DNA of 41,430 bases from NCBI GenBank assembly GCA_019120275.1, contig DWVL01000068.1, positions 1-41,430 on the forward strand, in the 5' to 3' direction. Within the stretch, counting starts at the first letter, position 1, and the number at the start of each line of letters is the position of its first letter. Source of the DNA: Candidatus Mediterraneibacter excrementavium. GTDB lineage: Bacteria > Bacillota > Clostridia > Lachnospirales > Lachnospiraceae. Both the position numbers and the translations under genes were made by a program. The notes under the pieces are model-generated. The model was not told the DNA's origin, did no database searches, and saw only the letters and a program-made list of their open reading frames with translations. Positions 26,549-35,195 of the stretch are shown here, piece by piece.

Positions 26549-26708
26549 AATATATCCGGCAGGAACCGGCGCAGGCTGCGAGGAAGACAGGTGAGAATCC
26601 TGCACAATACCCGTTGCTGTATTAGCGGAGCGGCGTTTCGAAGGAAGCCACTGGGAGAGATGCCCGGGAAGGCAGAGACGTCCGCGGTGAGGCTTGAGTC
26701 AGAATATT
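26549..26708 (+). promoter_or_regulatory. Cobalamin riboswitch
   Basis: Core blocks of the B12 riboswitch are present in order: AGGAAGACAGGTGAGAATCC (26581-26600), a CCCGTTGCTGT segment, GAAGCCACTGG, CCGGGAAGGC and the 3' box GAGTCAGAATATTCGC. AATAT at 26549-26553 can pair with ATATT at 26704-26708 to close P1. It lies 54 bases before cbiM. No terminator hairpin with a T tract follows, which suggests control of translation at the AAAAGGAG site (26747-26754), though that is inferred. Confidence 0.92.
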
Positions 26709-26762
26709 CGCTTTTAAATGGATCTGGGGATTACGGGAATATGATCAAAAGGAGAAAAGAAA

Positions 26763-27518
26763 ATGCCAGAGAAAAAGAAATTCTTACTGCGCGCGTATAT
26801 CGCATTTGCCGCGATATTCGTGATCGCGCCCGCATCCAATGCGATGCACATCATGGAGGGCTACCTGCCGGCAGGGTACTGCGTGGCGTGGGGAGTCATC
26901 TGCCTGCCGTTTCTGATCGCAGGATTTATCTCACTTCGGAACAAAGTAAAGGAAAACAGGAGAAATCTGGTCCTGATCGCCATGTCGGGAGCATTTATTT
27001 TCGTGATCTCATCACTGAAGATCCCGTCCGTGACGGGAAGCTGCTCCCACATGACGGGGACCGGACTCGGAGCGATCCTGTTCGGGCCGTCTGCCGTCAG
27101 CATCCTGGGGATCATCGTGCTGGTCTTCCAGGCGGTGCTGCTGGCCCACGGGGGACTGACGACGCTGGGGGCGAATACCTTTTCCATGGCCATCGCCGGC
27201 CCCCTTGTTTCCTTTGGAATATATAAACTCTGTAAACATACAAAAATGAACCGCAGGGCGGGGATCTTCCTGGCGGCTCTTGCCGGGGATCTTTTCACGT
27301 ACTGTGTGACCAGCATCCAGCTGGCGCTGGCCTATCCGTCGGAGGCCGGCGGCGTGGCGGCGTCTGCGGTGAAATTCCTGGGCGTCTTCGCGCCGACCCA
27401 GCTGCCGCTTGCGGTGATCGAAGGGATCCTGACCGTGGTGATCGTGATCGGTCTGGAGACTTATGCGAAACCGGAACTGAGAGCCATCGGTTTTTCTGGA
27501 AGCAGGAAGGAGGCGTGA
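26763..27518 (+). CDS. cbiM: Cobalt ECF transporter S component CbiM
   Basis: Membrane substrate-binding subunit of the energy-coupling-factor cobalt importer. A signal-like hydrophobic N-terminus ends at SNA, after which the mature end MHIMEGYLP begins; its His and free N-terminus form the metal site in this family. Further signature blocks are SSLKIPSVTGSCSHMTGTG and LLAHGGLTTLGANTFSM, followed by several membrane segments. AAAAGGAG lies 8 bases before the ATG. First gene of the riboswitch-controlled operon; the stop overlaps the ribosome binding region of cbiN. Confidence 0.97.
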   Translation: MPEKKKFLLRAYIAFAAIFVIAPASNAMHIMEGYLPAGYCVAWGVICLPFLIAGFISLRNKVKENRRNLVLIAMSGAFIFVISSLKIPSVTGSCSHMTGTGLGAILFGPSAVSILGIIVLVFQAVLLAHGGLTTLGANTFSMAIAGPLVSFGIYKLCKHTKMNRRAGIFLAALAGDLFTYCVTSIQLALAYPSEAGGVAASAVKFLGVFAPTQLPLAVIEGILTVVIVIGLETYAKPELRAIGFSGSRKEA

Positions 27519-27523
27519 GCGGG

Positions 27524-27856
27524 ATGACAAAAAATACGAAGACAGTGATCCTGCTTCTCGTTATCGCTGCGCTGATCGCGGTGATCCCGGTGGCCGTGTT
27601 AAAAGATGCGGAGTTCGGAGGATCCGATGATGCGGGAAGCGTCATGGTGGAAGAGATCCAGGGAGAATATGAACCCTGGTTTACGCCGGTGCTGGAACAG
27701 GCCCTCGGCGGCGAGCTGCCCGGTGAGATCGAGAGCCTGGTCTTCTGCATTCAGACCGGGATCGGCGTGGGTGTGATCGCCTTTTTTATGGGGCGGTTCG
27801 TAGAACGGAAGAAATGGATGGAGAAGCAGGGAGAGGAAGATGCTTCTGATAGATAA
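27524..27856 (+). CDS. cbiN: Cobalt ECF transporter auxiliary subunit CbiN
   Basis: Small two-helix membrane protein needed with CbiM for cobalt transport. Of 110 residues, about 8-25 form the first membrane helix (TVILLLVIAALIAVIPVAV). An extracytoplasmic loop with the conserved EIQGEYEPWF follows, then a second helix (TGIGVGVIAFFMG). I use the ATG at 27524 because GGAAGGAGG lies 10 bases upstream; a GTG at 27515 sits too close to that site. Its end overlaps cbiQ by 17 bases. Confidence 0.94.
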   Translation: MTKNTKTVILLLVIAALIAVIPVAVLKDAEFGGSDDAGSVMVEEIQGEYEPWFTPVLEQALGGELPGEIESLVFCIQTGIGVGVIAFFMGRFVERKKWMEKQGEEDASDR

Positions 27857-28601
27857 ATTAAGCTACCGGTCAAAATTAAGATATGTGAATGCGTCGGAGA
27901 AGCTTCTGTATGCCGTGGCGACGCTGGCGCTCTGTGTCATAAGCCGTTCGGTCCGGACGGCGATGCCGGTATTTGCGGTCAATATGGTGTTGACTGTCTG
28001 GAAAGGGGGAATCCCCCTTTCCCGCTATATGAAACTACTGCTCATCCCTGCGGCATTTCTGATCGCGGGGACGGCGGCCATCGTGGTCAATGTATCCGCC
28101 GTGCCGCTGGACGCGTTTGCATTTCCGGCAGGGAATTTCTATATCACCGGGAGCCGGGCGGGACTTTGGCAGGCGCTTAAGATCTGTCTGACCGCGCTGG
28201 CGGCGGTGAGCTGCCTGTACTTTCTGGCTCTCAATACGGTGATGACGGATATCCTGGGGGCGCTCCGGAAGCTGAAGGTGCCGGCACTCCTGATCGAACT
28301 GATGCTCCTCATTTACCGGTTCATCTTCGTTCTGTCGGAGACGGCCTCAGCCATCCGGGTGTCGCAGAATTCCCGGCTGGGAAACCGGAATTTACGGACC
28401 GGGATCCGTTCGTTCGGTGCAATGGGGACGGCGCTTTTTATCCTGGCGCTGAAGCGGTCGAATGCGCTGTATGACGCCATGGAGTCGAGATGCTATGACG
28501 GGACGATCCGCGTCCTGTCAAAGGAATATCCGGCAAAAGCATCCGAAATCACACGGGTCATTGTGTATGAAGCGGTGCTTCTGCTTGTATGGATCATGTA
28601 A
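27840..28601 (+). CDS. cbiQ: Cobalt ECF transporter T component CbiQ
   Basis: Transmembrane coupling subunit that links the ATPase CbiO to CbiM. The 253-residue protein has about five hydrophobic segments and the cytoplasmic coupling motifs typical of EcfT proteins: ALRKLKVPALLIELMLLIYRF and, near the C-terminus, ALKRSNALYDAMESRCYDG, where the second Ala-Arg-Gly helix is represented by MESRCYDG. It starts within the end of cbiN and is followed by cbiO after 29 bases. Confidence 0.94.
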   Translation: MLLIDKLSYRSKLRYVNASEKLLYAVATLALCVISRSVRTAMPVFAVNMVLTVWKGGIPLSRYMKLLLIPAAFLIAGTAAIVVNVSAVPLDAFAFPAGNFYITGSRAGLWQALKICLTALAAVSCLYFLALNTVMTDILGALRKLKVPALLIELMLLIYRFIFVLSETASAIRVSQNSRLGNRNLRTGIRSFGAMGTALFILALKRSNALYDAMESRCYDGTIRVLSKEYPAKASEITRVIVYEAVLLLVWIM

Positions 28602-28630
28602 AGTGAAAAACAGTATTACAGGAAGGACAA

Positions 28631-29515
28631 ATGAAACAGGAAGAGAAAGGCTATAATGAAAACTGGGTGATCGAGGCGCAGGATGTTTCCTACGCTTACG
28701 AAGGAAATGAAGAGAAAGCGCTGGACGGTCTGAGCCTGAAAATCCGCAGGGGAAGCCGGGTGGCGTTCATGGGCGGGAACGGCTCGGGAAAGTCCACGTT
28801 TTTTCTCTGTCTGAACGGGATTCGGAAGCCGGATTCGGGCCGGATCTGCATCGACGGAAAGCCCATTGAATATACGAGAAAAGGACTTCTCGACGTCCGC
28901 GGGAAAGTCGGGATCGTTTTTCAGGAACCGGACAATCAGCTCTTTTCCGCAAGCGTATATGAGGAGATATCTTTCGGCATCCTCAACCTTGGTGCAGATG
29001 AAGAGATGGCAGGGAGAGAGGTGGAACGGGTGATCAGGGAACTTGAGATCACGCCGTTTCAGGATCGGCCTGCACATGCCTTAAGCGGCGGTCAGAAGAA
29101 GCAGGTGGCGATCGCGGATATCCTGGTCATGCATCCGGAGGTGATGATCCTGGACGAACCGTCGGCGGCGCTGGATTCGGTGCATGCGCGGAAAGTGGAG
29201 GAGATCGTGGAAGGACTGACCGGGCAGGGAATCACGGTGCTGATGGCGACCCATGATATAGACTATGCTTACAGATGGGCCGATGAGATCGTGCTCATGC
29301 ATGAAGGGAGAGTGCTCAGACAGGGAACGCCTGATGAGGTATGTGCGGACGGCAGACTGCTTGCAGAGGCGGGACTGGAGCCGCCGGCAGTGCTGCGGCT
29401 GTACGGGTGCCTGAAAGAAAACGGAATGACCGGAAATGCGGAAAAGCTTCCGCGCAGTACGGATGACCTGATCAGCCTGATCAGATCCGGAGGAAATAAG
29501 AGAACGGACGGTTAA
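28631..29515 (+). CDS. cbiO: Cobalt ECF transporter ATPase CbiO
   Basis: ATP-binding subunit of the cobalt importer. Walker A GGNGSGKST (48-56), Q-loop FQEPDNQLFSASVYEE, signature LSGGQKKQVAIA, Walker B VMILDEPSAALD and switch ATHDIDYAYRWAD are all intact. The 294-residue length includes a C-terminal extension of about 60 residues usual for CbiO. ECF importers often use two ATPases; a single one here implies a homodimer. GGAAGGA lies a few bases before the ATG. Confidence 0.96.
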   Translation: MKQEEKGYNENWVIEAQDVSYAYEGNEEKALDGLSLKIRRGSRVAFMGGNGSGKSTFFLCLNGIRKPDSGRICIDGKPIEYTRKGLLDVRGKVGIVFQEPDNQLFSASVYEEISFGILNLGADEEMAGREVERVIRELEITPFQDRPAHALSGGQKKQVAIADILVMHPEVMILDEPSAALDSVHARKVEEIVEGLTGQGITVLMATHDIDYAYRWADEIVLMHEGRVLRQGTPDEVCADGRLLAEAGLEPPAVLRLYGCLKENGMTGNAEKLPRSTDDLISLIRSGGNKRTDG

Positions 29516-29538
29516 GAAAGAAGCAGGAGGAACAGAAA

Positions 29539-30309
29539 ATGGGCAAAGGGATTCTGGTTGTAAGTTTTGGTACGAGCCATATAGATACAATGGAAAAGAC
29601 GATCACGGTGATCGAGCAGGATATCGCGCGGCAGTTTCCGGAGTGGAGCGTATATCGGGCATTTACGAGCCGGATGATCGTGCGCAAGCTGAAACGGACG
29701 GAAAACATGGAGATCGATACCGTTGAGGAGGCACTCAGACGTATGGCGGCGGACGGGATCAGTGAGGTGATCGTCCAGCCCACGCATATTATCAACGGGA
29801 TTGAGAATGACCGGATGATGGAAGATTTGATGGAACACATGTCCCTGTTCCGGAAGATCCGGGTAGGGAAGCCGCTTTTGAGCAGTGTGGATGATTATAA
29901 GAAAGCCATCCATGCAGTCATGTCTGAGGTGGGACTGGAAACCGGGGAAATGCTTGTCCTCATGGGACACGGGACCGATCATCATGCGAATGCGGCGTAT
30001 CCGACGCTGGAATATACGTTTCATGCCCTGGGATATAATCAGGTACTGGTCGGCACGGTGGAAAGCTTTCCGGAACTGAAAAATGTGATGGCAAAGCTGG
30101 AGATCGCAGAGAAGAAAAAGATTGCCCTGATGCCGTTCATGCTTGTCGCAGGCGACCATGCTAAAAATGATATGGCAGGCGAGGAAGACTCATGGAAGAC
30201 GGAGCTGGAAGATGCAGGGTACGCCGTGCGTGTTATTCTGAAAGGACTGGGTGAGTTCGAGGGGATACGGAAGATCTTTCTTGAGCATATAGAAGAAACG
30301 ATGGAGTAG
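29539..30309 (+). CDS. cbiK: Sirohydrochlorin cobaltochelatase CbiK
   Basis: Inserts Co2+ into sirohydrochlorin, the entry into the anaerobic cobalamin branch. Class II chelatase of the CbiK type. Residues that correspond to the metal-binding/catalytic set of Salmonella CbiK are present: Glu 89 (NGIEND), His 144 (LMGHGTDHHAN) and His 207 (VAGDHAKND). The N-terminus GILVVSFGTSHIDT is characteristic. No export signal, so a cytoplasmic enzyme, unlike the periplasmic variant of some sulphate reducers. Placed right after the cobalt transporter, which supplies its metal. Confidence 0.96.
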   Translation: MGKGILVVSFGTSHIDTMEKTITVIEQDIARQFPEWSVYRAFTSRMIVRKLKRTENMEIDTVEEALRRMAADGISEVIVQPTHIINGIENDRMMEDLMEHMSLFRKIRVGKPLLSSVDDYKKAIHAVMSEVGLETGEMLVLMGHGTDHHANAAYPTLEYTFHALGYNQVLVGTVESFPELKNVMAKLEIAEKKKIALMPFMLVAGDHAKNDMAGEEDSWKTELEDAGYAVRVILKGLGEFEGIRKIFLEHIEETME

Positions 30310-30314
30310 AAGAT

Positions 30315-31529
30315 ATGTCGGGATTTGACAGAGATATCGGAAGAACACGGTCAGGACTGCGCTACGGATGGACGACAGGAAGCTGTGCTGCGGCAGCGGC
30401 GAAGGCGGCGGCGGAGATGCTTTTAGGCGGTCAGGAGATCCTTCAGGTGCGGCTGATGACGCCGAAGGGGATCGGACTGCTGCTGGATGTGGAAATGACC
30501 GTGCGCAGAGAGGCTTATGTACAATGCGCGGTCCGTAAATACAGCGGGGACGATCCGGACGTAACAGACGGCCTGCTGATCTGCGCCCGTGCGGAGCGGA
30601 TATCAGGACCTGAGGCGGATGCAGTCGTGGAGCGTGGGGCGTTTTGTGTCAACGTTACGGATACACTGCGTATTATCCTGGATGGCGGAGACGGCGTGGG
30701 GAGAGTGATGAAAAAAGGTCTTGAGCAGTGCATCGGACAGGCGGCGATCAATAAAGTCCCCCGCAGGATGATCATGGAGGAAACTGCAGGTGTATGCGAA
30801 AAATACGGCTATACCGGTGTGCTGAAGATAACAGTTGCGATCCCGCAGGGAGAACAGACGGCAGAGAAGACATTTAATCCCAGGCTGGGGATCGAGGGAG
30901 GTCTGTCGGTGCTGGGGACGTCAGGCATTGTGGAGCCTATGAGCGAGAAGGCGCTGACAGATACGATCTGGCTGGAAATGAAAATGCTGAATGACAACGG
31001 CTGTGATGCCTGTTATGTCGTACCGGGCAATTACGGAAGTGATTTCCTGAAGGAACGGCTCGGCCTGGATATGGAACTTGCGGTCAAATGCAGCAATTAC
31101 ATAGGAGAAGCCATTGATGACGCAGTGTTTCTCGGAATGAAAGGACTGCTCCTGGTCGGGCATGTCGGCAAATTCATTAAACTTGCCGCGGGCGTTATGA
31201 ATACGCACTCCCGGCAGGCTGACTGCAGGATGGAAGTGTTTTCCGCCCATGCAGCCATGAACGGGGCAGATGCGCAGACTGTGCGGGCGGTCATGTCCTG
31301 TCTGAACACATCGGAAGCGGTCAGTCTGCTGAAGGAAAAAGAACTGCTTGTCCCGGTCATGAAGTCCGTAATGGAACGGATCTCATTTTACCTGCAGCAC
31401 AGGGCAGGGGAAAGCCTGCAGATCGGAGCCATTGTATTTTCAAATGAAGAGGGGATCCTGGGACAGACAGAGAATGCAGAGATGATCCTGAAAATGATAC
31501 AGGACCAGGATCCGGAAAGCGGATCCTGA
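30315..31529 (+). CDS. cbiD: Cobalt-precorrin-5B C1-methyltransferase CbiD
   Basis: Methylates C1 of the corrin ring in the anaerobic pathway. The 404-residue protein has family signatures: LRYGWTTGSCAAAAAKAA near the N-terminus, NPRLGIEGGLSVLGTSGIVEPMSE in the middle (here split as NPRLGIEGGLSVLGT and GIVEPMSEKAL), and GHVGKFIKLAAGVMNTHS. It does not belong to the canonical SAM-methyltransferase fold of the other Cbi methylases. It starts 5 bases after cbiK. Confidence 0.96.
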   Translation: MSGFDRDIGRTRSGLRYGWTTGSCAAAAAKAAAEMLLGGQEILQVRLMTPKGIGLLLDVEMTVRREAYVQCAVRKYSGDDPDVTDGLLICARAERISGPEADAVVERGAFCVNVTDTLRIILDGGDGVGRVMKKGLEQCIGQAAINKVPRRMIMEETAGVCEKYGYTGVLKITVAIPQGEQTAEKTFNPRLGIEGGLSVLGTSGIVEPMSEKALTDTIWLEMKMLNDNGCDACYVVPGNYGSDFLKERLGLDMELAVKCSNYIGEAIDDAVFLGMKGLLLVGHVGKFIKLAAGVMNTHSRQADCRMEVFSAHAAMNGADAQTVRAVMSCLNTSEAVSLLKEKELLVPVMKSVMERISFYLQHRAGESLQIGAIVFSNEEGILGQTENAEMILKMIQDQDPESGS

Positions 31530-31580
31530 GCAGATGAGATTATGCGGATACAATATATAAGAATGGAGGATACAGGAAAA

Positions 31581-32336
31581 ATGAACGGTAGATTTACTGG
31601 CGTCGGTGTCGGACCGGGAGATCCGGAGCTGATGACCCTGAAGGCGGTGCGTGCCGTACGGGAATGCAGTGTGATCGCAGTGCCGGTATCGGATGCGGCT
31701 CTTACAGGACCGGTTTATGATCCGGCTGTAAACGGAAAACAAAGATATCTGCAAACATGTGTGGCCTGGCAGATCGCAGCGGGGGCTGTGCCGGAGATCG
31801 AAGATAAGGACCGGATATTCCTTCCCATGCCGATGATAAAGGAAAAGGAGAGGCTGAAGGCGATCCATGATCAGGACGCCGCTGCAGTGGCTGAACTTCT
31901 GGACAAGGGAGAAAATGTAGTTTTTCTGACGCTTGGCGATCCGACCGTGTATTCCACCTGCATGTATGTGCACAGGCGTCTGAAACAGGCCGGGTATGAG
32001 ACGTCCATCATTCCGGGAATTCCTTCTTTCTGCGCGGCGGCTGCGCGGATGGACATTCCGCTGGTGGAGAACCGGCAGGAACTGCATGTGCTCCCGGCGT
32101 CTTATGACATTGGGGAAAGCCTGCATCTTCCGGGCACAAAGGTGCTGATGAAAGCCGGCCGGAAGATGGCGGAAGTGAAGCGTCTGCTGAATGAAAAGGG
32201 GATGGACGCCGTTATGGTGGAAAACTGCGGCATGGAGGAAGAACATATCTATTTAAGCGCAGAGGAAATACCGGAACAGGCTGGATATTATTCCCTGCTT
32301 GTTGTCAAAGACAGAAAGAGAGGAAAGGAAGAATGA
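31581..32336 (+). CDS. cbiL: Cobalt-precorrin-2 C20-methyltransferase CbiL
   Basis: Class III SAM-dependent methylase that adds the C20 methyl. The N-terminus FTGVGVGPGDPELMTLKAV holds the family GxGPGD motif; the second conserved region is VFLTLGDPTVYSTCMYV and SIIPGIPSFCAAAARM. The 251-residue length is typical. I place the start at 31581 (MNGRFTGVG), where GGAGGA lies 10 bases upstream; in-frame ATGs at 31542 and 31563 are less well placed. Its TGA overlaps the ATG of cbiF (ATGA). Confidence 0.95.
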   Translation: MNGRFTGVGVGPGDPELMTLKAVRAVRECSVIAVPVSDAALTGPVYDPAVNGKQRYLQTCVAWQIAAGAVPEIEDKDRIFLPMPMIKEKERLKAIHDQDAAAVAELLDKGENVVFLTLGDPTVYSTCMYVHRRLKQAGYETSIIPGIPSFCAAAARMDIPLVENRQELHVLPASYDIGESLHLPGTKVLMKAGRKMAEVKRLLNEKGMDAVMVENCGMEEEHIYLSAEEIPEQAGYYSLLVVKDRKRGKEE

Positions 32337-33109
32337 TCACATTTGTGGGAGCGGGTCCGGGCGCGGAAGATCTGATCACTGTACGCGGTCAGCGCCTTCT
32401 GAAGAACGCGGATATTGTTGTATATGCGGGATCTCTGGTCAATCCGGGACTTCTGGATCTGTGCAGGGAAGACTGCAGGATATATAACAGTGCGAAAATG
32501 ACGCTGGAGGAAGTGATGGAAGTAATGACAGCCGGCGAACGGGCCGGAAAAAACATTGTCCGTCTTCATACCGGTGATCCGTGCCTGTACGGAGCGATCC
32601 GCGAACAGATGGACGAGTTGGATAAGGAATGCATTCCTTATGATGTGTGTCCGGGTGTCAGTTCTTTCTGCGGGGCAGCGGCAGCGCTGAATGCGGAATA
32701 TACACTGCCCGGTGTCTCTCAGTCTGTGGTGATCACCCGGATGGCAGGACGGACACCGGTGCCGGAGCGGGAGTCTATCCGGAGTTTTGCAGCACATCAG
32801 GCAACTATGGTGATCTTTCTGAGTACGGGAATGCTGCAAGAACTTTCAGCAGAGCTGATCAGCGGCGGTTACCGGAAAGATGCGCCGGCGGCAATCGTGT
32901 ACAAGGCAACCTGGCCGGAAGAAAAAGTGCTTCGCTGCACGGTCGGGACTCTGGCGGAGACGGCGGAGAGAGAGAACGTGACGAAGACGGCGCTGATCGT
33001 GGTGGGGGATATCCTGGACAGTGAGTATGAACGGTCAAAACTCTATGATCCGTCGTTCACTACCGGGTTTCGCAAAGCGTCTTCGGACGGGGGCGGAGAC
33101 GTCCGGTGA
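32333..33109 (+). CDS. cbiF: Cobalt-precorrin-4 C11-methyltransferase CbiF
   Basis: Class III methylase acting at C11. N-terminal ITFVGAGPGAEDLITVRG, then VVYAGSLVNPGLL, a diagnostic stretch for CbiF/CobM, followed by RLHTGDPCLYGAIREQM and VCPGVSSFCGAAAALNAEYT. 258 residues. In many anaerobic cob operons cbiG follows cbiF; here a 52-base gap without coding capacity leads straight to cbiH. Confidence 0.96.
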   Translation: MITFVGAGPGAEDLITVRGQRLLKNADIVVYAGSLVNPGLLDLCREDCRIYNSAKMTLEEVMEVMTAGERAGKNIVRLHTGDPCLYGAIREQMDELDKECIPYDVCPGVSSFCGAAAALNAEYTLPGVSQSVVITRMAGRTPVPERESIRSFAAHQATMVIFLSTGMLQELSAELISGGYRKDAPAAIVYKATWPEEKVLRCTVGTLAETAERENVTKTALIVVGDILDSEYERSKLYDPSFTTGFRKASSDGGGDVR

Positions 33110-33161
33110 AGAAGATAAAGAAAGAACGGACGGATAGAAATAACGAGCGAGGAAATATAGC

Positions 33162-33899
33162 ATGGAACATGGAAAGATTTACGTGACGGGACTGGGACCG
33201 GGAGCAGCGGATCAGATGACATTAAAGGCGAGGAAGGTGCTCGAAAAATGTCCTGTGATCATCGGGTATACCGTATACATCGATCTTATCCGTGATGAAT
33301 ATCCGGATAAGATATTCCTGAGTACGCCTATGCGCAAAGAGGCAGACCGGTGCCGGATGGCATTTGAGGAGGCTGCAAAGGGGCAGGATGTTGCTATGGT
33401 ATGCAGCGGGGATGCCGGCATTTACGGTATGGCAGGACTGATCTGTGAGATCGGCAGGGATTATCCGCAGATCGGGATCGAGATCGTTCCCGGTATAACG
33501 GCGGCATCCGGAGGCGCAGCGGTCCTTGGAGCACCGCTGATGCATGATTTTGCTGTGATCAGCCTGAGCGACCTTCTGACGCCGTGGGAGAAGATCGCTC
33601 AAAGGATCCAGGCGGCGGCAGAGGCCGATTTTGTGATCTGCCTGTATAACCCGTCCAGCAGGAAGCGTGCGGATTATCTGGAAAGAGCCTGCCGGATGAT
33701 CCTGGAATACCGCGCACCGGAGACGGTATGCGGCATTGTGCGGAATATCGGAAGAGAGGGCGAATCTTACGAAATCCTCTCCCTGGAGCGTTTGAAGGAT
33801 ACGCCGGTGGATATGTTTACAACTGTATTTATCGGTAATTCAAATACAATGGAACTGAATGGCAGGATGGTGACACCAAGAGGATACAAGGATGTGTGA
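33162..33899 (+). CDS. cbiH: Cobalt-precorrin-3B C17-methyltransferase CbiH
   Basis: Methylates C17 with ring contraction. Class III methylase signatures: IYVTGLGPGAADQMTLKA, then IIGYTVYIDLI, which distinguishes CbiH/CobJ, VCSGDAGIYGMAGLI, and CLYNPSSRKRADYL. 245 residues, a single domain with no CbiG or CobJ-like fusion. The end overlaps cbiET by 8 bases. Confidence 0.96.
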   Translation: MEHGKIYVTGLGPGAADQMTLKARKVLEKCPVIIGYTVYIDLIRDEYPDKIFLSTPMRKEADRCRMAFEEAAKGQDVAMVCSGDAGIYGMAGLICEIGRDYPQIGIEIVPGITAASGGAAVLGAPLMHDFAVISLSDLLTPWEKIAQRIQAAAEADFVICLYNPSSRKRADYLERACRMILEYRAPETVCGIVRNIGREGESYEILSLERLKDTPVDMFTTVFIGNSNTMELNGRMVTPRGYKDV

Positions 33900-35193
33900 A
33901 AAGATAAAGGAAAGCTGTCCGGGGAAAAGGCAGATCTTCATGATCGGCATTGGTATGGGGACCGCAGCATCTGTGACGGCGGAAGCTCTGGAAGCGGTGC
34001 GGTCCTGTGAGTGCCTGATCGGAGCAGCGCGGATGCTTGATGCGGTGCGTTGTCTGTCTGACTGCGGACATGCGGCGGATGCAGGAGAAGATCTGCCCGG
34101 GGGAAAGCCTGCTGAACTGTGCGAATACAGGGCAGACCGGATCATGTCTTTTATAGAAAGACATCCGGAATATATGCGGGTCGGCGTGGTCCTGTCGGGC
34201 GATACCGGATTCTACAGCGGCGCGAAGAAGCTGACAGAACTTCTGGGGGCAGAACCGGATCGATATGAGATCCGTCTGATACCGGGACTTTCGTCGGTGG
34301 CATGCCTTGCAGCACGGATGAAGACGACCTGGGAGGATGGTGCGATCCTCAGTCTCCACGGACAGGATGAAAATTTCATTCAGACAGTGGACCGGAATGA
34401 GAAGACGTTTCTTCTGCTGGGAGGTTCAGGTACAGGGGCACATATGCTGGAACGGCTGCGGGAATACGGAATGGATGATGTGAAAGTTTCACTGGGATGC
34501 AGGCTCGCCTATCCTGATGAGCGGATCACAACCGGACATCCGGATGAACTGTCTGCCGGTGACGCAGACGGACTCTGTGTGGCAATGATCCTCAATCCCC
34601 ATCCGGATAAGACGGCGGGCCCACATATATGCGACGGAGAATTTATCCGTGGCAATGTTCCGATGACCAAGGAGGAAGTGCGCGCGGTCAGTCTGGCTGC
34701 ATTGGAACTGACTAAAGACGCGGTAGTCTATGACATCGGCGCCGGAACCGGTTCAGTGTCGGTGGAGGCCGCCCGGTCAGGGAACCGGATCCGGGTATAC
34801 GCAGTGGAGAAGAAGCCGGAGGCTGTAGAGCTTCTGCGGCAGAATCGTATAAAATTCCGCGCTGACGGTATCCGCATCACAGTAGGGACGGCGCCGGAGG
34901 CGCTTAGTGGACTGGAACCGCCTACGCATGTATTTGTGGGAGGCAGTTCAGGCAATCTGCGGGAAATCCTTCTTGCTGTGCATGAGAAAAATCCGTCTGT
35001 GCGTATCGTGATCAACGCGGTTTCGCTGGAAACTCTCACGGAAGCGATGAATGCAGCGGAAGAAGGAATTCTTGAAAATGTGCGGATCACACAGGTAGCC
35101 GCAGCGCGGTCGCGGAAACTTGGAGACTATCATATGATGACTGGGCAGAATCCGGTATATATCATTTCCGCAGGCGGAAAGGAGAATGTGTAA
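33892..35193 (+). CDS. cbiET: Bifunctional cobalt-precorrin-7 C5-methyltransferase / C15-methyltransferase (decarboxylating) CbiET
   Basis: Two methylases in one 433-residue chain, equivalent to CobL. Residues about 14-215 are CbiE (IFMIGIGMGTAASVT, VVLSGDTGFYSGAKKL, LIPGLSSVACLAARM, ISLHGQ-like ILSLHGQDEN). Residues about 225-430 are CbiT, a class I SAM enzyme with PMTKEEVRAVSLAALEL and the SAM-binding YDIGAGTGSVSVEAA, then THVFVGGSSGN. The CbiT half also removes the acetate carboxyl at C12. It starts inside the cbiH gene and ends 2 bases before cbiA. Confidence 0.95.
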   Translation: MCEKIKESCPGKRQIFMIGIGMGTAASVTAEALEAVRSCECLIGAARMLDAVRCLSDCGHAADAGEDLPGGKPAELCEYRADRIMSFIERHPEYMRVGVVLSGDTGFYSGAKKLTELLGAEPDRYEIRLIPGLSSVACLAARMKTTWEDGAILSLHGQDENFIQTVDRNEKTFLLLGGSGTGAHMLERLREYGMDDVKVSLGCRLAYPDERITTGHPDELSAGDADGLCVAMILNPHPDKTAGPHICDGEFIRGNVPMTKEEVRAVSLAALELTKDAVVYDIGAGTGSVSVEAARSGNRIRVYAVEKKPEAVELLRQNRIKFRADGIRITVGTAPEALSGLEPPTHVFVGGSSGNLREILLAVHEKNPSVRIVINAVSLETLTEAMNAAEEGILENVRITQVAAARSRKLGDYHMMTGQNPVYIISAGGKENV

Positions 35194-35195
35194 AA

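Noticed and set aside
33110-33161. Remnant of cbiG between cbiF and cbiH
   Set aside because: Only 52 bases, with no frame resembling CbiG on inspection.
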